Below are positions 33,276 through 42,389 of a DNA stretch of 64,000 nt, in pieces (position 1 is the stretch's first letter; each line of letters opens with the position of its first letter). This stretch comes from RYN-230 sp963718305 (lineage in GTDB: Bacteria > Actinomycetota > Actinomycetes > Streptosporangiales > Streptosporangiaceae), in the NCBI GenBank assembly GCA_963718305.1, contig CAVQZG010000024.1, forward strand, positions 1-64,000, in the 5' to 3' direction. The notes under the pieces are model-generated. The model had not been told where the DNA came from. It searched no databases and was given only the letters and a program-made list of their open reading frames with translations. The translations under genes were made by a program, and so were the position numbers.

Positions 33276-33833
33276 GTGGCCAGGCTTCTCTACATGGCGA
33301 TCACGTCCCTCGACGGCTACGTGGCCGACGACGACGGCAAGTACGACTGGGCCATGCCCGACGATGAGGTGTTCGGCTTCGTCAACGACTTCGAGCGGCC
33401 GGTCGGCACGTACCTCTACGGGCGGCGGCTGTACGAGGAAATGAGTGGCTGGGAGACCATGCCCCCAGCCGGGCAGTCGCCCCTGATGCTCGACTTCGCC
33501 CAGATCTGGCGGGCGGCCGACAAGGTCGTGTTCTCCCGGTCGCTGGAGGCGGTCTCCACCACCCGGACGCGGATCGAGCGGGACTTCAACCCCGGGACGA
33601 TCCGGCAGCTGAAAGCGCACGCGGACCGGGATATCACGGTCGGCGGCCCCGTCCTGGCCGCCGAGGCGCTCCAGGCCGGCCTGGTCGAGGAGTGCCACCT
33701 GATCATCTGCCCTGTCGTGGTGGGCGGGGGCAAGAAGGCCCTGCCCAGCGGGGTACGCCTGCCGCTCGAACTGCTGGCGGAGCGGCGTTTCGGCAACGGC
33801 GCGGTGTACCTGCGCTACGCCACCGTTGCCTGA
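33276..33833 (+). CDS. Dihydrofolate reductase family (RibD C-terminal-like) protein
   Basis: A 185-residue protein of the DHFR-like superfamily as found in RibD C-terminal domains. Visible: LLYMAITSLDGYVADDDGKYDW, TYLYGRRLYEEMSGWE, KVVFSRSLE, DITVGGPVLAAEALQAGLVEECHLIICPVVVGGGKKAL. The GGP and PVVVGGG segments bind NADPH. Members reduce pyrimidine or pterin-like substrates or serve as general reductases; this type in actinomycetes is uncharacterised. GTG 33276 is set by the ribosome site AAGGAGG at 33263. Confidence 0.85.
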   Translation: MARLLYMAITSLDGYVADDDGKYDWAMPDDEVFGFVNDFERPVGTYLYGRRLYEEMSGWETMPPAGQSPLMLDFAQIWRAADKVVFSRSLEAVSTTRTRIERDFNPGTIRQLKAHADRDITVGGPVLAAEALQAGLVEECHLIICPVVVGGGKKALPSGVRLPLELLAERRFGNGAVYLRYATVA

Positions 33834-33892
33834 CCACGGGACCTGACCACGGGGGCCGGTTCACGGGGCCGGACCACGGGCCTGAGCACGGA
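33830..33892. repeat. Degenerate tandem repeat with TGACCACGGG core
   Basis: Five variants of a 12-14 base unit (TGACCACGGG, GGTTCACGGG, GGACCACGGG, TGAGCACGGA) start at the DHFR-like stop codon and run toward clpP1. The complement, CCCGTGGTC, matches the core of the 15-bp repeat near 46.1 kb. Confidence 0.6.
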
Positions 33893-33992
33893 TCCCTCTG
33901 CTGCCAGCAGATTGCCTTGGCTGGGCCCCACCGGGCGAACCATTGTTGATGGTGAGCCCGGATCCGGGGCCCAGACCGAGAGCAGGGAGATC

Positions 33993-34610
33993 ATGAAGCT
34001 TGCCGTTGCTCAGCCCCCGACCGCCGTGGGCCTCGATGAACAGCTCATCAGCCGGCTGATGTTCCAGCGCATCGTCCTCCTCGGCACCGAGGTCGACGAC
34101 GCGGTGGCCAACCGGCTCTGCGCCCAGCTGCTGCTGCTGTCCGCGGAGGATCCGCGCGGCGATATCAGCCTGTACATCAACTCCCCGGGCGGCTCGGTCA
34201 GCGCGGGCCTGGCGATCTACGACACGATGCGGCTGATCCCCAACGACGTCAGCACCCTGGCGCTGGGCCTGGCCGGGAGCATGGCCCAGTTCCTCCTGTG
34301 CGCCGGGACCTCGGGCAAGAGGTTCAGCCTGCCGCACGCCCAGGTGCTCATGCACCAGGGCTCGGCCGGTTTCGGCGGCACCGCGGCCGACATCGAGATC
34401 TACGCCGAGCAACTCGGGCGCACCGGGGCCACGATGATGCGGCTGATCTCGGAGCACACCGGGCAGCCGCTGGAGCGGGTCGAGCATGACAGCCTGCGCG
34501 ACCGCTGGTTCAGCGCCGGGGAAGCCCGGGACTACGGGATCGTCGATCACATCGTGGAACGCCTCGACGACGTCCGTCCCTCCCTCGCGGGCCGGAAGGC
34601 AGGCCTGTGA
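33993..34610 (+). CDS. clpP: ATP-dependent Clp protease proteolytic subunit (ClpP paralog 1)
   Basis: A 205-residue ClpP-type peptidase subunit. RIVLLGTEVDDAVANRLCAQLLLL, YINSPGGSVSAGLAIYDTM, the catalytic Ser in GLAGSMAQFLL, catalytic His in VLMHQGSAG and C-terminal SAGEARDYGIVDHI are present. The region after the His (GSAGFGGTAADIEIYAEQL) differs from the canonical HQPLGG but keeps the fold. It forms barrel-shaped tetradecamers fed by ClpX/ClpC. ATG 33993 follows AGCAGGGAG. A GCGAAC half-site at 33935-33940 resembles one arm of the GTTCGC-N5-GCGAAC ClgR box. Followed directly by a second clpP; the pair probably builds a mixed ClpP1P2 complex. Confidence 0.93.
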   Translation: MKLAVAQPPTAVGLDEQLISRLMFQRIVLLGTEVDDAVANRLCAQLLLLSAEDPRGDISLYINSPGGSVSAGLAIYDTMRLIPNDVSTLALGLAGSMAQFLLCAGTSGKRFSLPHAQVLMHQGSAGFGGTAADIEIYAEQLGRTGATMMRLISEHTGQPLERVEHDSLRDRWFSAGEARDYGIVDHIVERLDDVRPSLAGRKAGL

Positions 34611-34612
34611 CC

Positions 34613-35218
34613 ATGAGCCAGTACACGATCCCCACCGTGGTGGAGCGGACCGCGGCCGGCGAGCGGGCCTTCGACATCTACTCCCGGCTGCTGTCGGAAC
34701 GCATCGTGTTCCTCGGCACCGAGATCGACGACGGGGTGGCCAACGTGATCATGGCCCAGCTGCTTCATCTCGAGGCGGCCAGCCCGGACCTCGAGATCAG
34801 CCTCTACATCAACTCTCCCGGCGGCTCGTACAGCGCCCTGACCGCGATCTACGACACGATGCAGTACATCCGCCCGGACGTGGCCACCATCTGCATGGGG
34901 CAGGCGTCCTCGGCAGCGGCGGTGCTCCTCGCGGCGGGGGCGGCGGGACGGCGGGCCGTGCTGCAGCACGCGAAGGTGCTGCTGCACCAGCCGTCGAGTC
35001 AGGCCCAGGGCGCGCTCCCCGATCTCGCCGTGCAGGCCAAGGAGGTAGCCAGGACCCGGCGTGAGGTCGAGGAGATCCTCAGCCGGCACACCGGCCATAC
35101 GGTGGACAAGATCAGGAGCGACACCGACCGGAACAAGACCTTCAGCGCCCGCGAGGCCGTCGCGTACGGCCTCGCCGACGAGGTCATCACCACCCGCCAG
35201 GCCGACCGGGCGGCTTAG
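34613..35218 (+). CDS. clpP: ATP-dependent Clp protease proteolytic subunit (ClpP paralog 2)
   Basis: A 201-residue ClpP subunit: MSQYTIPTVVERTAAGERA, RIVFLGTEIDDGVANVIMAQLLHLEA, YINSPGGSYSALTAIYDTMQYI, catalytic Ser in MGQASSAAAVLLAAGA, His in VLLHQPSSQAQG, and FSAREAVAYGLADEVI. The order of motifs matches the second subunit of actinobacterial clpP pairs. GTG 34607 would overlap the clpP1 stop; ATG 34613 is equally plausible and used here. Actinomycetes often keep several clpP operons; which role this pair has, essential or accessory, cannot be told from the window. Confidence 0.93.
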   Translation: MSQYTIPTVVERTAAGERAFDIYSRLLSERIVFLGTEIDDGVANVIMAQLLHLEAASPDLEISLYINSPGGSYSALTAIYDTMQYIRPDVATICMGQASSAAAVLLAAGAAGRRAVLQHAKVLLHQPSSQAQGALPDLAVQAKEVARTRREVEEILSRHTGHTVDKIRSDTDRNKTFSAREAVAYGLADEVITTRQADRAA

Positions 35219-35237
35219 CGCTCGATCCGGCCGGTCG

Positions 35238-35627
35238 TCACGCCGCCAGCAGGCAGCGGGCCTCGCCCGGGGTGCGCGACGGCGCGCGGCCGCCGGCCAC
35301 ATCCAGCCGGCCCGTGTCCAGCCGGATGACCGTGCCCGGGCGGGCCCCGTCGACGGCCAGATCATGGGCCACCCCGGCCAGCAGCTCGGACAGGTCGATC
35401 CGCAGCGCATCGCAGATGGCGGCCAGGATTTCTGACGAGGCTTCCTTGCGCCCGCGCTCGACCTCGGACAGATAGGGCACCGACACCCGCGCGACCCGGG
35501 ACACATCGGACAGGGTCCGGCCTTGTTCCCGGCGGGTGCGGCGCAGCCGCTCGCCGATCATCGTCCGCAGCAGGGGCCTGGACCGCCGCTGCCGTTCCCC
35601 GCGGCTGGTGATGACCGGACCACCCAT
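35238..35627 (-). CDS. ClgR-like XRE family transcriptional regulator
   Basis: A 129-residue HTH protein. LLRTMIGERLRRTRREQGRTLSDVSRVARVSVPYLSEVERGRKEASSEILAAICDALRIDLSELL is close to ClgR, the actinobacterial activator of clp and lon genes. Its C-terminus (about 85-129) is longer than that of ClgR and lacks the short terminal degradation-type tail. The gene is convergent with clpP1-clpP2, only 19 bases apart, so it may control that pair and be a substrate of the protease. ATG 35627 is supported by GGAGGCGA. Confidence 0.82.
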   Translation of the reverse strand: MGGPVITSRGERQRRSRPLLRTMIGERLRRTRREQGRTLSDVSRVARVSVPYLSEVERGRKEASSEILAAICDALRIDLSELLAGVAHDLAVDGARPGTVIRLDTGRLDVAGGRAPSRTPGEARCLLAA

Positions 35628-35761
35628 CGCCGTCGCCTCCGTGGCTGCGTTCCTGACCCGCCGGGCGGGTCCGGGCCAGCTCACCGTATCCGGGACCGCC
35701 GGGGCCCCAGAAGCGTTTTCGCGGCCGGCGTAGAGCGGCGCACGCCCAGGGGATCACGCGG

Positions 35762-36779
35762 TCAGGAGAGCTCGGTCTCGCGCTGGAGCTCATCGCGGCG
35801 CTGCAACTGGGCGGCGCGGTCCGGATCGGGCGCCAGTTCCCCCACCGAGGCACCTCCGGCGGCCGGCTTCCTGGCGCCTGGCGGGAGCCGGGTCGCGGCC
35901 ACCGCCACCGAGCCATCCAGTTCGGTCTGCCACAGCCAGCCCTCGGCCTGGCTCACGCCGGGCCCCAGCACCACCGAGGACCCCTTCGCGAACAGGCCGG
36001 CCGCACCGGCCAGCCACGCGACGCTGCCGACCACACGCACCAGGTCGGGGAGGCCGTGCAGGGAGGGTCCCGCGTAGATCACGCCCGCGGTCAGGATCAC
36101 GGCGGCAGCGATGACCCACCAGAACCGCCTGATCATCTCGACCGCTCCCCTGCGGCCCGCCGCCAGGTAGTCGGAGAGGGACAGGATGTCCCGTGCGGCC
36201 TTCTCGCCGGTGAGCAGCTCGCGCCAGATCCGGCCCTGGACGCGGATCGCGGCCCGCGCCGCAGCCCAGTCCCCGACCTGCCGGTCCCCCGCGACCCGCT
36301 CCTCCTCCGTCATCGCGCCGGCCTGGCCGCAGAGCCGTTTCCGCGATGGCCCGGCCGAGCCCATAGGCCTTGCCGAGCACGAAGTCCGCGACGGTCAGGG
36401 CTTCGAGGAGGCGGCAGTGCAGGGTGAATATCGCATCGAGGGTAACGTCCCGGCGGCGGCCAGGATCGGTCAGCGCAGTCAGCACATCCGACATCGCCTC
36501 CATGAGCACCGGCGGCGGGTCAGCCAGCAACTGCGCCAGCTGGGACTGGATCTGCTCCCCCAGCCAGGTCGACTGGCTGGCGCCCGGGAATTCGGAACGT
36601 CCCGGCAGGTGATTGCCCCGGGGCGGGTCGGTCGCCGGGCCCTGGTGCACCGGTGAGTGGAACAGCTGGGCCACCTGCCAGCCCAGGGCCACAGCGCGGG
36701 AGATCCCGCGGTGGGCGAAAGGCAGTACCTGGCTATTCACGCTGGGTGGCGTGCCGCCATTCATCGCGATTTCGCTCAT
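35762..36779 (-). CDS. Uncharacterised membrane protein, frameshifted
   Basis: Two minus-strand frames join into one protein of about 338 residues. The N-terminal part (MSEIAMNGGTPPSVN, VALGWQVAQLFHSPVH, SQLAQLLADPPPVLMEAMSDV, EALTVADFVLGKAYGLGRAI) is mostly helical. After a single-base shift near 36,320 the frame continues with MTEEERVAGDRQVGDWAAARAAIRVQGRIWRELL and two membrane helices (WWVIAAAVILTAGVIYAG; VVGSVAWLAGAAGLFAKG). I do not recognise the family. An N-terminal helical bundle followed by two helices and a short basic/acidic tail suggests a membrane-anchored cytoplasmic protein. No neighbour gives a clue. Confidence 0.55.
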
Positions 36780-36973
36780 CGCCGCCAAGCTCCCGCCCGC
36801 CGGCGGCCGTCCCGGCGAGGACTCAGAAAGCAGGCGCTTTCTTTGAAGATCCTTGGGCACCCTTTGAATCGATCCGTGCATCTCTTAGGTATGCGACTTT
36901 CCGGCCCGCTGCCCGAGCCAGCGAACCTGACCGCGGAACCCGCCCCGCTGAGCGGACAAGGAGGGCCCGCGCG

Positions 36974-38851
36974 TTGACGACCGGGGACCTCAGGTCTGCC
37001 GACCGGGAAGACTCGCACGTCAGGACGGGAGCATGGCCGCCGCAGCTAGGCCGGGCCGCCCGGCCGGTCACCGTGCACCTGGCCGTCCTGGCCGCCTATC
37101 TGGCCGCCGGGATCGCGGTGAACTGGACCCGGGCCACGTACCTGATTGACCACGTGGTGCCGACCGGCCGGGATAGCGGATTGTTTGTCTGGGACTACTG
37201 GTGGATGGCCCGACTGGTGCTGCACCCCGGCAATCCCTGGTTCACCCACTACCTGGCCGCGCCGGTGGGGGCCCCGCTGGGGTTTCATGTGCTGATGCCG
37301 CTGCCCGGGGTGCTGATGGCCCCGGTCACGCTGGCGTTTGGCCCGAGTTTCAGCTACAACCTGCTGGCCGTGGCCGCGCCCGGCTTGATGTGCTACGCGA
37401 TGTACCGGGCGGCCCGGCTGTGGGTGCCCTCGCAGACTGGTGCCATCGCCGCGGGAGCGTTCTTCGGCTTGTCCACGATGATGACCTGGAACGCCTGGTA
37501 TGAGATCCAGCTCGCGCTGGGCGGGATTTTCCTGCCCCTGTCGCTGGAGGCGGCGGTGCGGCTGACCCGGCGGCCAGGCTGGCGGCAGGCGGTCATCCTG
37601 GGCGTGGTGCTCGGAGCCGCACTGCTGGTCGACCAGGAATCGACGATCCTGGCCTGGAGCCTGGCTGCCGCGGTCCTGCTGCTCTGGCTGGTCCGCCGCC
37701 CGGCCCGCGGCGGGGTCGCCGCCTGGGCCAAGCTGCGCATGGTCGCGCTGGCCGGGGTGGTGACCGCGGTAGTCGCCAGCCCGCAGATCATCGCCATGGT
37801 CCAGCAGACGCTGGCCGGCCAGGCGACGGTGTCACAAGTGGCACTGGCGGACGACTACCGCGCTTCCGGCGCCGCGCTGGAACGGGTATTCGCACCCTCG
37901 CCGCGAGTGGCCTTCTTCGGGCTGAGGAGCGTGGCCTCGGTCTACTATCACGCCGCCCCCACCAGCTTTACGTTCACGGCGTATGGCGTGGTGCTGACCG
38001 CCCTGGGCCTGCTGGGCCTGGTCGTCTGCTGGCGACGGCGCCACGTCCGGTTGCTCGCCCTGCTCTGGCTGGCCGGTACCTGGCTCGCCCTGGGCACGGG
38101 CATCGTCGTCGGCAGCCACCGCTATGTGCCGCTCGCCCAGGTATGGCATGGCGTACGGGTTTCCGACATCATGCCTTACACCTGGATGGTGCGGATCTCG
38201 TTGCTTTCCTCGTTCCGCGAGGCCGACCGGATCACCGAGATCGGGCTGGTGGCCGCCGCCTTGCTCGCCGGGGCCGCCGTGAACTGGCTGCGCTATCACG
38301 CCAGGCCCGCCCTGATCGTGGTGGCCGCGCTCGCCATCCTCGAAGCCGGCAGCGTCGGCGTCCAGCCCTTCCAGGCCACCATCCCCACGGCCCTCCCCGC
38401 ACTCGACCGCCCGATCGCTGCCGACCATTCCAGGTCGATCGTGGTGGACGTACCGATGGGGGTGCGCAGCGCCGTCCCGCTGCCCGACGAGGGAGCAGCC
38501 TTCAATTCCGAGGCCGAGATGCAGGCCCCCGCGGACGGCCATCCGCGCGCCATCGCCTACATCTCCCGGCTGCCCGAATCCACCCTGGCCGCGGTGAAAC
38601 GGCACCCGTTCTACGCTGACCTGCTCAGTGCCCAGCGGGATCCGCATACCTTCTATCTCAGCGTGCTGACCGGACCGGGCGCCCCGGCGAGGCTCCAAGC
38701 GGCCCGGCTCGACGCGCGCCGCATCAATGTGGGCTGGGCTGTCGTCTGGTCCCGCACGCCGGTGGTCCTGCACTACCTCCAGGCGGTCGGCCTCCGGTTT
38801 GACTACCGGGCCGACGGCGCGTCCGTCTACCGCCTGCCGTCGCACGCCTAG
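36974..38851 (+). CDS. Polytopic membrane protein, possible GT-C-type glycosyltransferase
   Basis: A 625-residue protein with about ten membrane helices in the first 470 residues (HLAVLAAYLAAGIAVNW; LLAVAAPGLMCYAMY; VILGVVLGAALLVDQES; LLALLWLAGTWLALGTGIVVG) and an exported C-terminal region. A first outer loop with GRDSGLFVWDYWW and LAAPVGAPLGFH recalls GT-C glycosyltransferases or YfhO-like proteins, but the catalytic DD/DE pair is not obvious, so the call is tentative. TTG 36974 is chosen because AAGGAGGG lies 9 bases before it; the ORF extends further upstream without support. Confidence 0.6.
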   Translation: MTTGDLRSADREDSHVRTGAWPPQLGRAARPVTVHLAVLAAYLAAGIAVNWTRATYLIDHVVPTGRDSGLFVWDYWWMARLVLHPGNPWFTHYLAAPVGAPLGFHVLMPLPGVLMAPVTLAFGPSFSYNLLAVAAPGLMCYAMYRAARLWVPSQTGAIAAGAFFGLSTMMTWNAWYEIQLALGGIFLPLSLEAAVRLTRRPGWRQAVILGVVLGAALLVDQESTILAWSLAAAVLLLWLVRRPARGGVAAWAKLRMVALAGVVTAVVASPQIIAMVQQTLAGQATVSQVALADDYRASGAALERVFAPSPRVAFFGLRSVASVYYHAAPTSFTFTAYGVVLTALGLLGLVVCWRRRHVRLLALLWLAGTWLALGTGIVVGSHRYVPLAQVWHGVRVSDIMPYTWMVRISLLSSFREADRITEIGLVAAALLAGAAVNWLRYHARPALIVVAALAILEAGSVGVQPFQATIPTALPALDRPIAADHSRSIVVDVPMGVRSAVPLPDEGAAFNSEAEMQAPADGHPRAIAYISRLPESTLAAVKRHPFYADLLSAQRDPHTFYLSVLTGPGAPARLQAARLDARRINVGWAVVWSRTPVVLHYLQAVGLRFDYRADGASVYRLPSHA

Positions 38852-38921
38852 GGCGCTCAGATCGGCGGCGCGGCCCCGGCTGGCCGGCAAAAAAGCTTGC
38901 GGACGTGGCAAAATTCAGGCT

Positions 38922-39527
38922 ATGAGCGAGGACACTCAGGCCGTGCTGACCGCGGTCGGCCCCCGGCTGCGCGCCCTGCGCAAGCAGCGCGGAGCGACCC
39001 TGGAGCAACTGGCCGAGAGCACGGGGATCTCGGTCAGCACCCTCTCCCGGCTGGAGTCCGGGCACCGGCGGCCCACCCTGGAGCTGCTGCTCCCCCTCGC
39101 GCAGGCGCACCGGGTTCCACTGGACGAACTCGTCGGCGCCCCCGCCACCGGCGATCCGCGGATCTACCCGCGCCCGGTGCGGCGCGGCAGCGCCACCTGG
39201 CTGCCACTCACCCGGAACCCGGGGGGACTCAACGTCTTCAAGCTGATCATGCCGGTGAACCCGGATCCGCCGGACCACCTCGAGCAGCGCGTTCATGAAG
39301 GCCACGAGTGGCTCTACGTCATCACCGGCAGGCTCAGGATCGCGCTCGGGGACCAGGATTTCATCCTGACCGCTGGCGAGGCCGCCGAGTTCGACACCCA
39401 GGTGCCGCACGGATTCGCCAACGTCGGCCCGGAGCCCCTCGAGCTCCTGCTCATCTTCGGGCCGCAAGGTGAGCGGGTCCACGTGCGCGCCCGCACGGCC
39501 ACCGCACGGTCCGCCGCCGCCACCTGA
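38922..39527 (+). CDS. XRE-cupin transcriptional regulator
   Basis: A 201-residue regulator. HTH residues about 10-65 (VGPRLRALRKQRGATLEQLAESTGISVSTLSRLESGHRRPTLE) are followed by a cupin-2 domain with VHEGHEWLYVITGRLRIALGDQDFILTAGEAAEFD and VPHGFANVG. The His and Glu residues HEGHEW...H could bind a metal. Such regulators control small catabolic or efflux modules and bind a small ligand in the cupin. No obvious target lies next to it. The region before the start is A-rich (GGCAAAAAAGC, GGCAAAATTC), likely containing its promoter. Confidence 0.88.
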   Translation: MSEDTQAVLTAVGPRLRALRKQRGATLEQLAESTGISVSTLSRLESGHRRPTLELLLPLAQAHRVPLDELVGAPATGDPRIYPRPVRRGSATWLPLTRNPGGLNVFKLIMPVNPDPPDHLEQRVHEGHEWLYVITGRLRIALGDQDFILTAGEAAEFDTQVPHGFANVGPEPLELLLIFGPQGERVHVRARTATARSAAAT

Positions 39528-39537
39528 GCCCGGGGTG

Positions 39538-40413
39538 TCAGCCCGTGCTGTCCGCCTTCCGGGAACCGTTCAACGGGGCGGACTGCGGATCGGCCTGCGG
39601 GCTGGCCGGCTGGGTGGCCGGCACGGGGGCGGGCAGCGCGGCCGGGACCGGCAGGGCCCCGGCATCGTCAGTGTCCGCGGCGGCCAGGGACAGGCTGCCG
39701 GCCGGAGCCGCACGATCGAAGAAGCGCAGCAGTTCCACCGGGAACGGCATGACGAGCGTGCTGTTCTTCTCGGCCGCGACCTCGACCACGGTCTGCAGCA
39801 GCCGCAACTGCAAGGCGGCCGGGTCCGCCGCCATGACCGTGGCGGCCTGGGCCAGCTTCTTCGAGGCCTGGTACTCCCCGTCGGCGGCGATGATCCGCGC
39901 GCGACGCTCGCGCTCGGCTTCGGCCTGCCGCGACATGGAGCGCTTCATGGATTCGGGGAGGGAGATGTCCTTGACCTCGACCCGCTCCACCCGGACGCCC
40001 CACGGTCCCTCGGTAGGGGCGTCGATGACGTCCTTGAGCTCGGCGTTGACCTGCTCCCGCTCGGACAGCAACTGGTCCATGTTGCTGCGCCCGGTGACCG
40101 ACCGGAGCGAGGTCTGGGCGACCTGCGAGACGGCGAAGTGGTAGTTCTGCACGTTGATGATGGCCTTGAGCGGGTCGATGACCCGGTAGTAGACCACTGC
40201 GTCCACTTTCAGCGTGACGTTGTCCCGGGTGATGGTCTCCTGCGCGGGCACGCTGGCCACCGCGATCTGCATGTTGACCTTGGTGAGCCGGCTGGTGAAC
40301 GGGTTGATCCAGGTCAGGCCGGGCATGCGTACGCCAGGCAGAGCCTGGCCAAAGCGGAACACGACACCTTGCTCGTACTGGCGGATGATCTTGAAGCCGA
40401 ACATTTCGGCCAT
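39538..40413 (-). CDS. Slipin/SPFH (band 7) family protein
   Basis: A 291-residue SPFH protein. It lacks a clear N-terminal membrane helix and begins with FKIIRQYEQGVVFRFGQALPGVRMPGLTWINPF. It has the band-7 core (DNVTLKVDAVVYYRVIDPLKAIINVQNY, QTSLRSVTGRSNMDQLLSEREQVN) and a coiled-coil segment (SRQAEAERERRARIIAADGEYQASKKLAQAA). The C-terminus is Pro/Ala-rich. SPFH proteins assemble in membrane microdomains; slipins are often paired with NfeD-type proteases, but none is nearby. Preceded by a palindromic promoter region. Confidence 0.88.
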   Translation of the reverse strand: MAEMFGFKIIRQYEQGVVFRFGQALPGVRMPGLTWINPFTSRLTKVNMQIAVASVPAQETITRDNVTLKVDAVVYYRVIDPLKAIINVQNYHFAVSQVAQTSLRSVTGRSNMDQLLSEREQVNAELKDVIDAPTEGPWGVRVERVEVKDISLPESMKRSMSRQAEAERERRARIIAADGEYQASKKLAQAATVMAADPAALQLRLLQTVVEVAAEKNSTLVMPFPVELLRFFDRAAPAGSLSLAAADTDDAGALPVPAALPAPVPATQPASPQADPQSAPLNGSRKADSTG

Positions 40414-40505
40414 CCCATCCCTGGCACCGGAGGTGCCGGGTTACCGGGCCCGTGGACGGCGCCGACGTGACTGCCAGCGTTCGGAATGCCCGCGGCCCTG
40501 TCTTT

Positions 40506-40533
40506 ATCATAGGCACCCCCGACCGCGGTCGGG
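40506..40533 (-). promoter_or_regulatory. Candidate promoter with overlapping palindrome upstream of slipin
   Basis: On the minus strand a TATGAT -10-like element (40506-40511) lies just before a perfect 16-base palindrome CCCGACCGCGGTCGGG (40518-40533) that covers the spacer and -35 position. This geometry fits a repressor operator for the slipin gene that starts at 40413. Confidence 0.5.
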
Positions 40534-40561
40534 ACTCCGGTGGATGAGCAGGGACTGGCGG

Positions 40562-40795
40562 TCAGGCGACCCGGCGCCAGCCGAACTCGGACGCCTTCCA
40601 CCGGGCGATGGCCCGGTGCTCGCTGATGACCTTGACCTCCCGCAGGCGCAGGCCGGGGTCGTGCATGGCCTGCTCGGCCTCGATCATCCCGTCGCCGGAA
40701 GACGGCTGAGGGATCTCGCGCTTGGCTCCGGACTGCTCGACGAGGACCAGGTGGGCCGGACGGACATCCCCGGCCGCATCGATGTACGTACTCAC
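40562..40795 (-). CDS. Small protein of unknown function
   Basis: A 77-residue frame from GTG 40795, five bases after the stop of the membrane protein gene. Sequence MSTYIDAAGDVRPAHLVLVEQSGAKREIPQ, then AEQAMHDPGLRLREVKVISEHRAIARWKASEFGWRRVA. The composition is that of a soluble mixed alpha/beta protein with many charged residues. I do not recognise a family. Close spacing suggests co-transcription with the upstream GT-C-like gene. Confidence 0.55.
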   Translation of the reverse strand: MSTYIDAAGDVRPAHLVLVEQSGAKREIPQPSSGDGMIEAEQAMHDPGLRLREVKVISEHRAIARWKASEFGWRRVA

Positions 40796-40800
40796 ATCGT

Positions 40801-42237
40801 TTATGACACCGCGCCGTGGCCCGATGTTCCCCCGCCCGGTATGGCGTACGGCACACCCTGCTGGGCCGGCGACCCGGTGACGCGGACCACCCGGCCATGC
40901 GGGCCGCCCCCGTGCGCCGGGCCGGGAAACGCATGGTCCCGCATCTCGCCGAAGGCCCAGAAGCCCAGCCCGAACATGACCAGCACGACGGCGGCCGACG
41001 TCAGCGCGGCCAGCGAGGCACGGGGCGGCACGCGGACCACCAGCCAGGCGCCGAGCAGGGCGATGGCACCGAGCGCAGGGACGTAGAACCTGGCCCCCTG
41101 CAAGGTGCTGAGCCCGGGCTCGGCCGTCCAGGTGTAGGCCGCGTAGAGGCCCCAGACGCTGCACCACGACGCGGCCAGGGCCAGGCCCACGGCGAGATCG
41201 CAGCGGGCAGGAGCGGCCCGGGCGGGGCCAGCCCGCCGCAGCCTGCAGTACCGCCCGATGATCCAGGCCAGCGCGGCCAGGCCGAGAACCAGCCCCGGCA
41301 TGGCCTGGATCAGGTGCACCGGCATGAACCGGACATTGCGCGGGATGGCGGCCAGGCTGAAGGTGATCTCCCCGGGGCGGTACCCGGAGGCCAGCGGACC
41401 GCCGTAGACCAGGTCATCGAACGTGGCCACTCCCGCCAGGAACACCACGACCGAGCCGAGCCACCACCCGAGCGCGGCGAGGGGGACCATCCGCAGCCGC
41501 CAGGCCACGGTCACCGCCACGACGGCGCAGCCCAGCACGACGAGGTCGGTGTAGCGGACGAAGACCGCGGCCTCCAGGGCCGCGAAGCCTGCCAGCCCGG
41601 CCCAGGCCCGCCGCCAGGACGTCATGTCCGTGGCGAGCACGGCCCACAGCAGCGCGCCGGTGCCCGCGGCGATCAGCGCCGCGTCGGTGAACGTCGGCAT
41701 GTAGTCCCGCCACGCGAACAGCAGCGCCGCGCCCGACGCGCAGAACAGGCCCACCGCCGCGGCCCCCCCGAACCGGCCCAGCCAGCGCCGGGCCCCCAAG
41801 AACAGGCCCAGGCAGCCCAGCGCCCCATAGAACAGGGGCACCAGCCGGATGATGCCCAGCGCCTGGAAGGGCGCGGCGAGGAATGGGTAGCCAGGATCCT
41901 TCTCGCTGATCCACCGCCCTCCGGGCAGCCGGACCCACTGGGCGATCGGCGGGACGGGCAGGCCCGGCTGGCCCCAGTGCCCCCCGGTCAACTGCGCGCC
42001 CAGCGCGTGCACCTGCGCGGTCGTCAGGGTCAGGAAATGCCCCTGGGTCATGGCGACGATCGAGGCGCGATACGCGTAATCGTCGGGCTCCACGAGAAAG
42101 GGCGCGACGGTCAGCACCATGATGCACAAGACCGCGAACGCCCCCACGGCGAGCGCCACCTCGACCCGGTCCCAGCCTGGCGGGGCTGAGTTCCGGGTCG
42201 CGCCGCTGGCCGGCGCCAGGACCTCCCCGTGCGTCAC
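40801..42237 (-). CDS. GT-C-like polytopic membrane protein (possible glycosyltransferase)
   Basis: A 478-residue integral membrane protein with about ten helices. The first outer loop has PFLVEPDDYAYRASIVAM, where the acidic DD pair is at the position of the catalytic Asp of GT-C/ArnT-like glycosyltransferases, followed by ISEKDPGYPFLAAPFQALG, LFYGALGCLGLFLGARRWLG and FAWRDYMPTFTDAALIAAG. Such enzymes use lipid-linked sugars at the outer face of the membrane. GTG 42237 was chosen; the frame extends upstream to 42321 without a better ribosome site. Possibly co-transcribed with the 77-residue gene. Confidence 0.7.
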   Translation of the reverse strand: MTHGEVLAPASGATRNSAPPGWDRVEVALAVGAFAVLCIMVLTVAPFLVEPDDYAYRASIVAMTQGHFLTLTTAQVHALGAQLTGGHWGQPGLPVPPIAQWVRLPGGRWISEKDPGYPFLAAPFQALGIIRLVPLFYGALGCLGLFLGARRWLGRFGGAAAVGLFCASGAALLFAWRDYMPTFTDAALIAAGTGALLWAVLATDMTSWRRAWAGLAGFAALEAAVFVRYTDLVVLGCAVVAVTVAWRLRMVPLAALGWWLGSVVVFLAGVATFDDLVYGGPLASGYRPGEITFSLAAIPRNVRFMPVHLIQAMPGLVLGLAALAWIIGRYCRLRRAGPARAAPARCDLAVGLALAASWCSVWGLYAAYTWTAEPGLSTLQGARFYVPALGAIALLGAWLVVRVPPRASLAALTSAAVVLVMFGLGFWAFGEMRDHAFPGPAHGGGPHGRVVRVTGSPAQQGVPYAIPGGGTSGHGAVS

Positions 42238-42389
42238 GGCCAGCCCACGCCCACGTCCCATGCCACGCCGATGCCCGGGGTCATGCAGGCCATCCTGGCC
42301 GCTGCCCGCCCGGCGCGCCATGGGGCGGCACCCACACCCGCGGTGGGGCTGCGCCTACCCGCCTGCGCCTGCCCCGCATGGTCGGGCCG

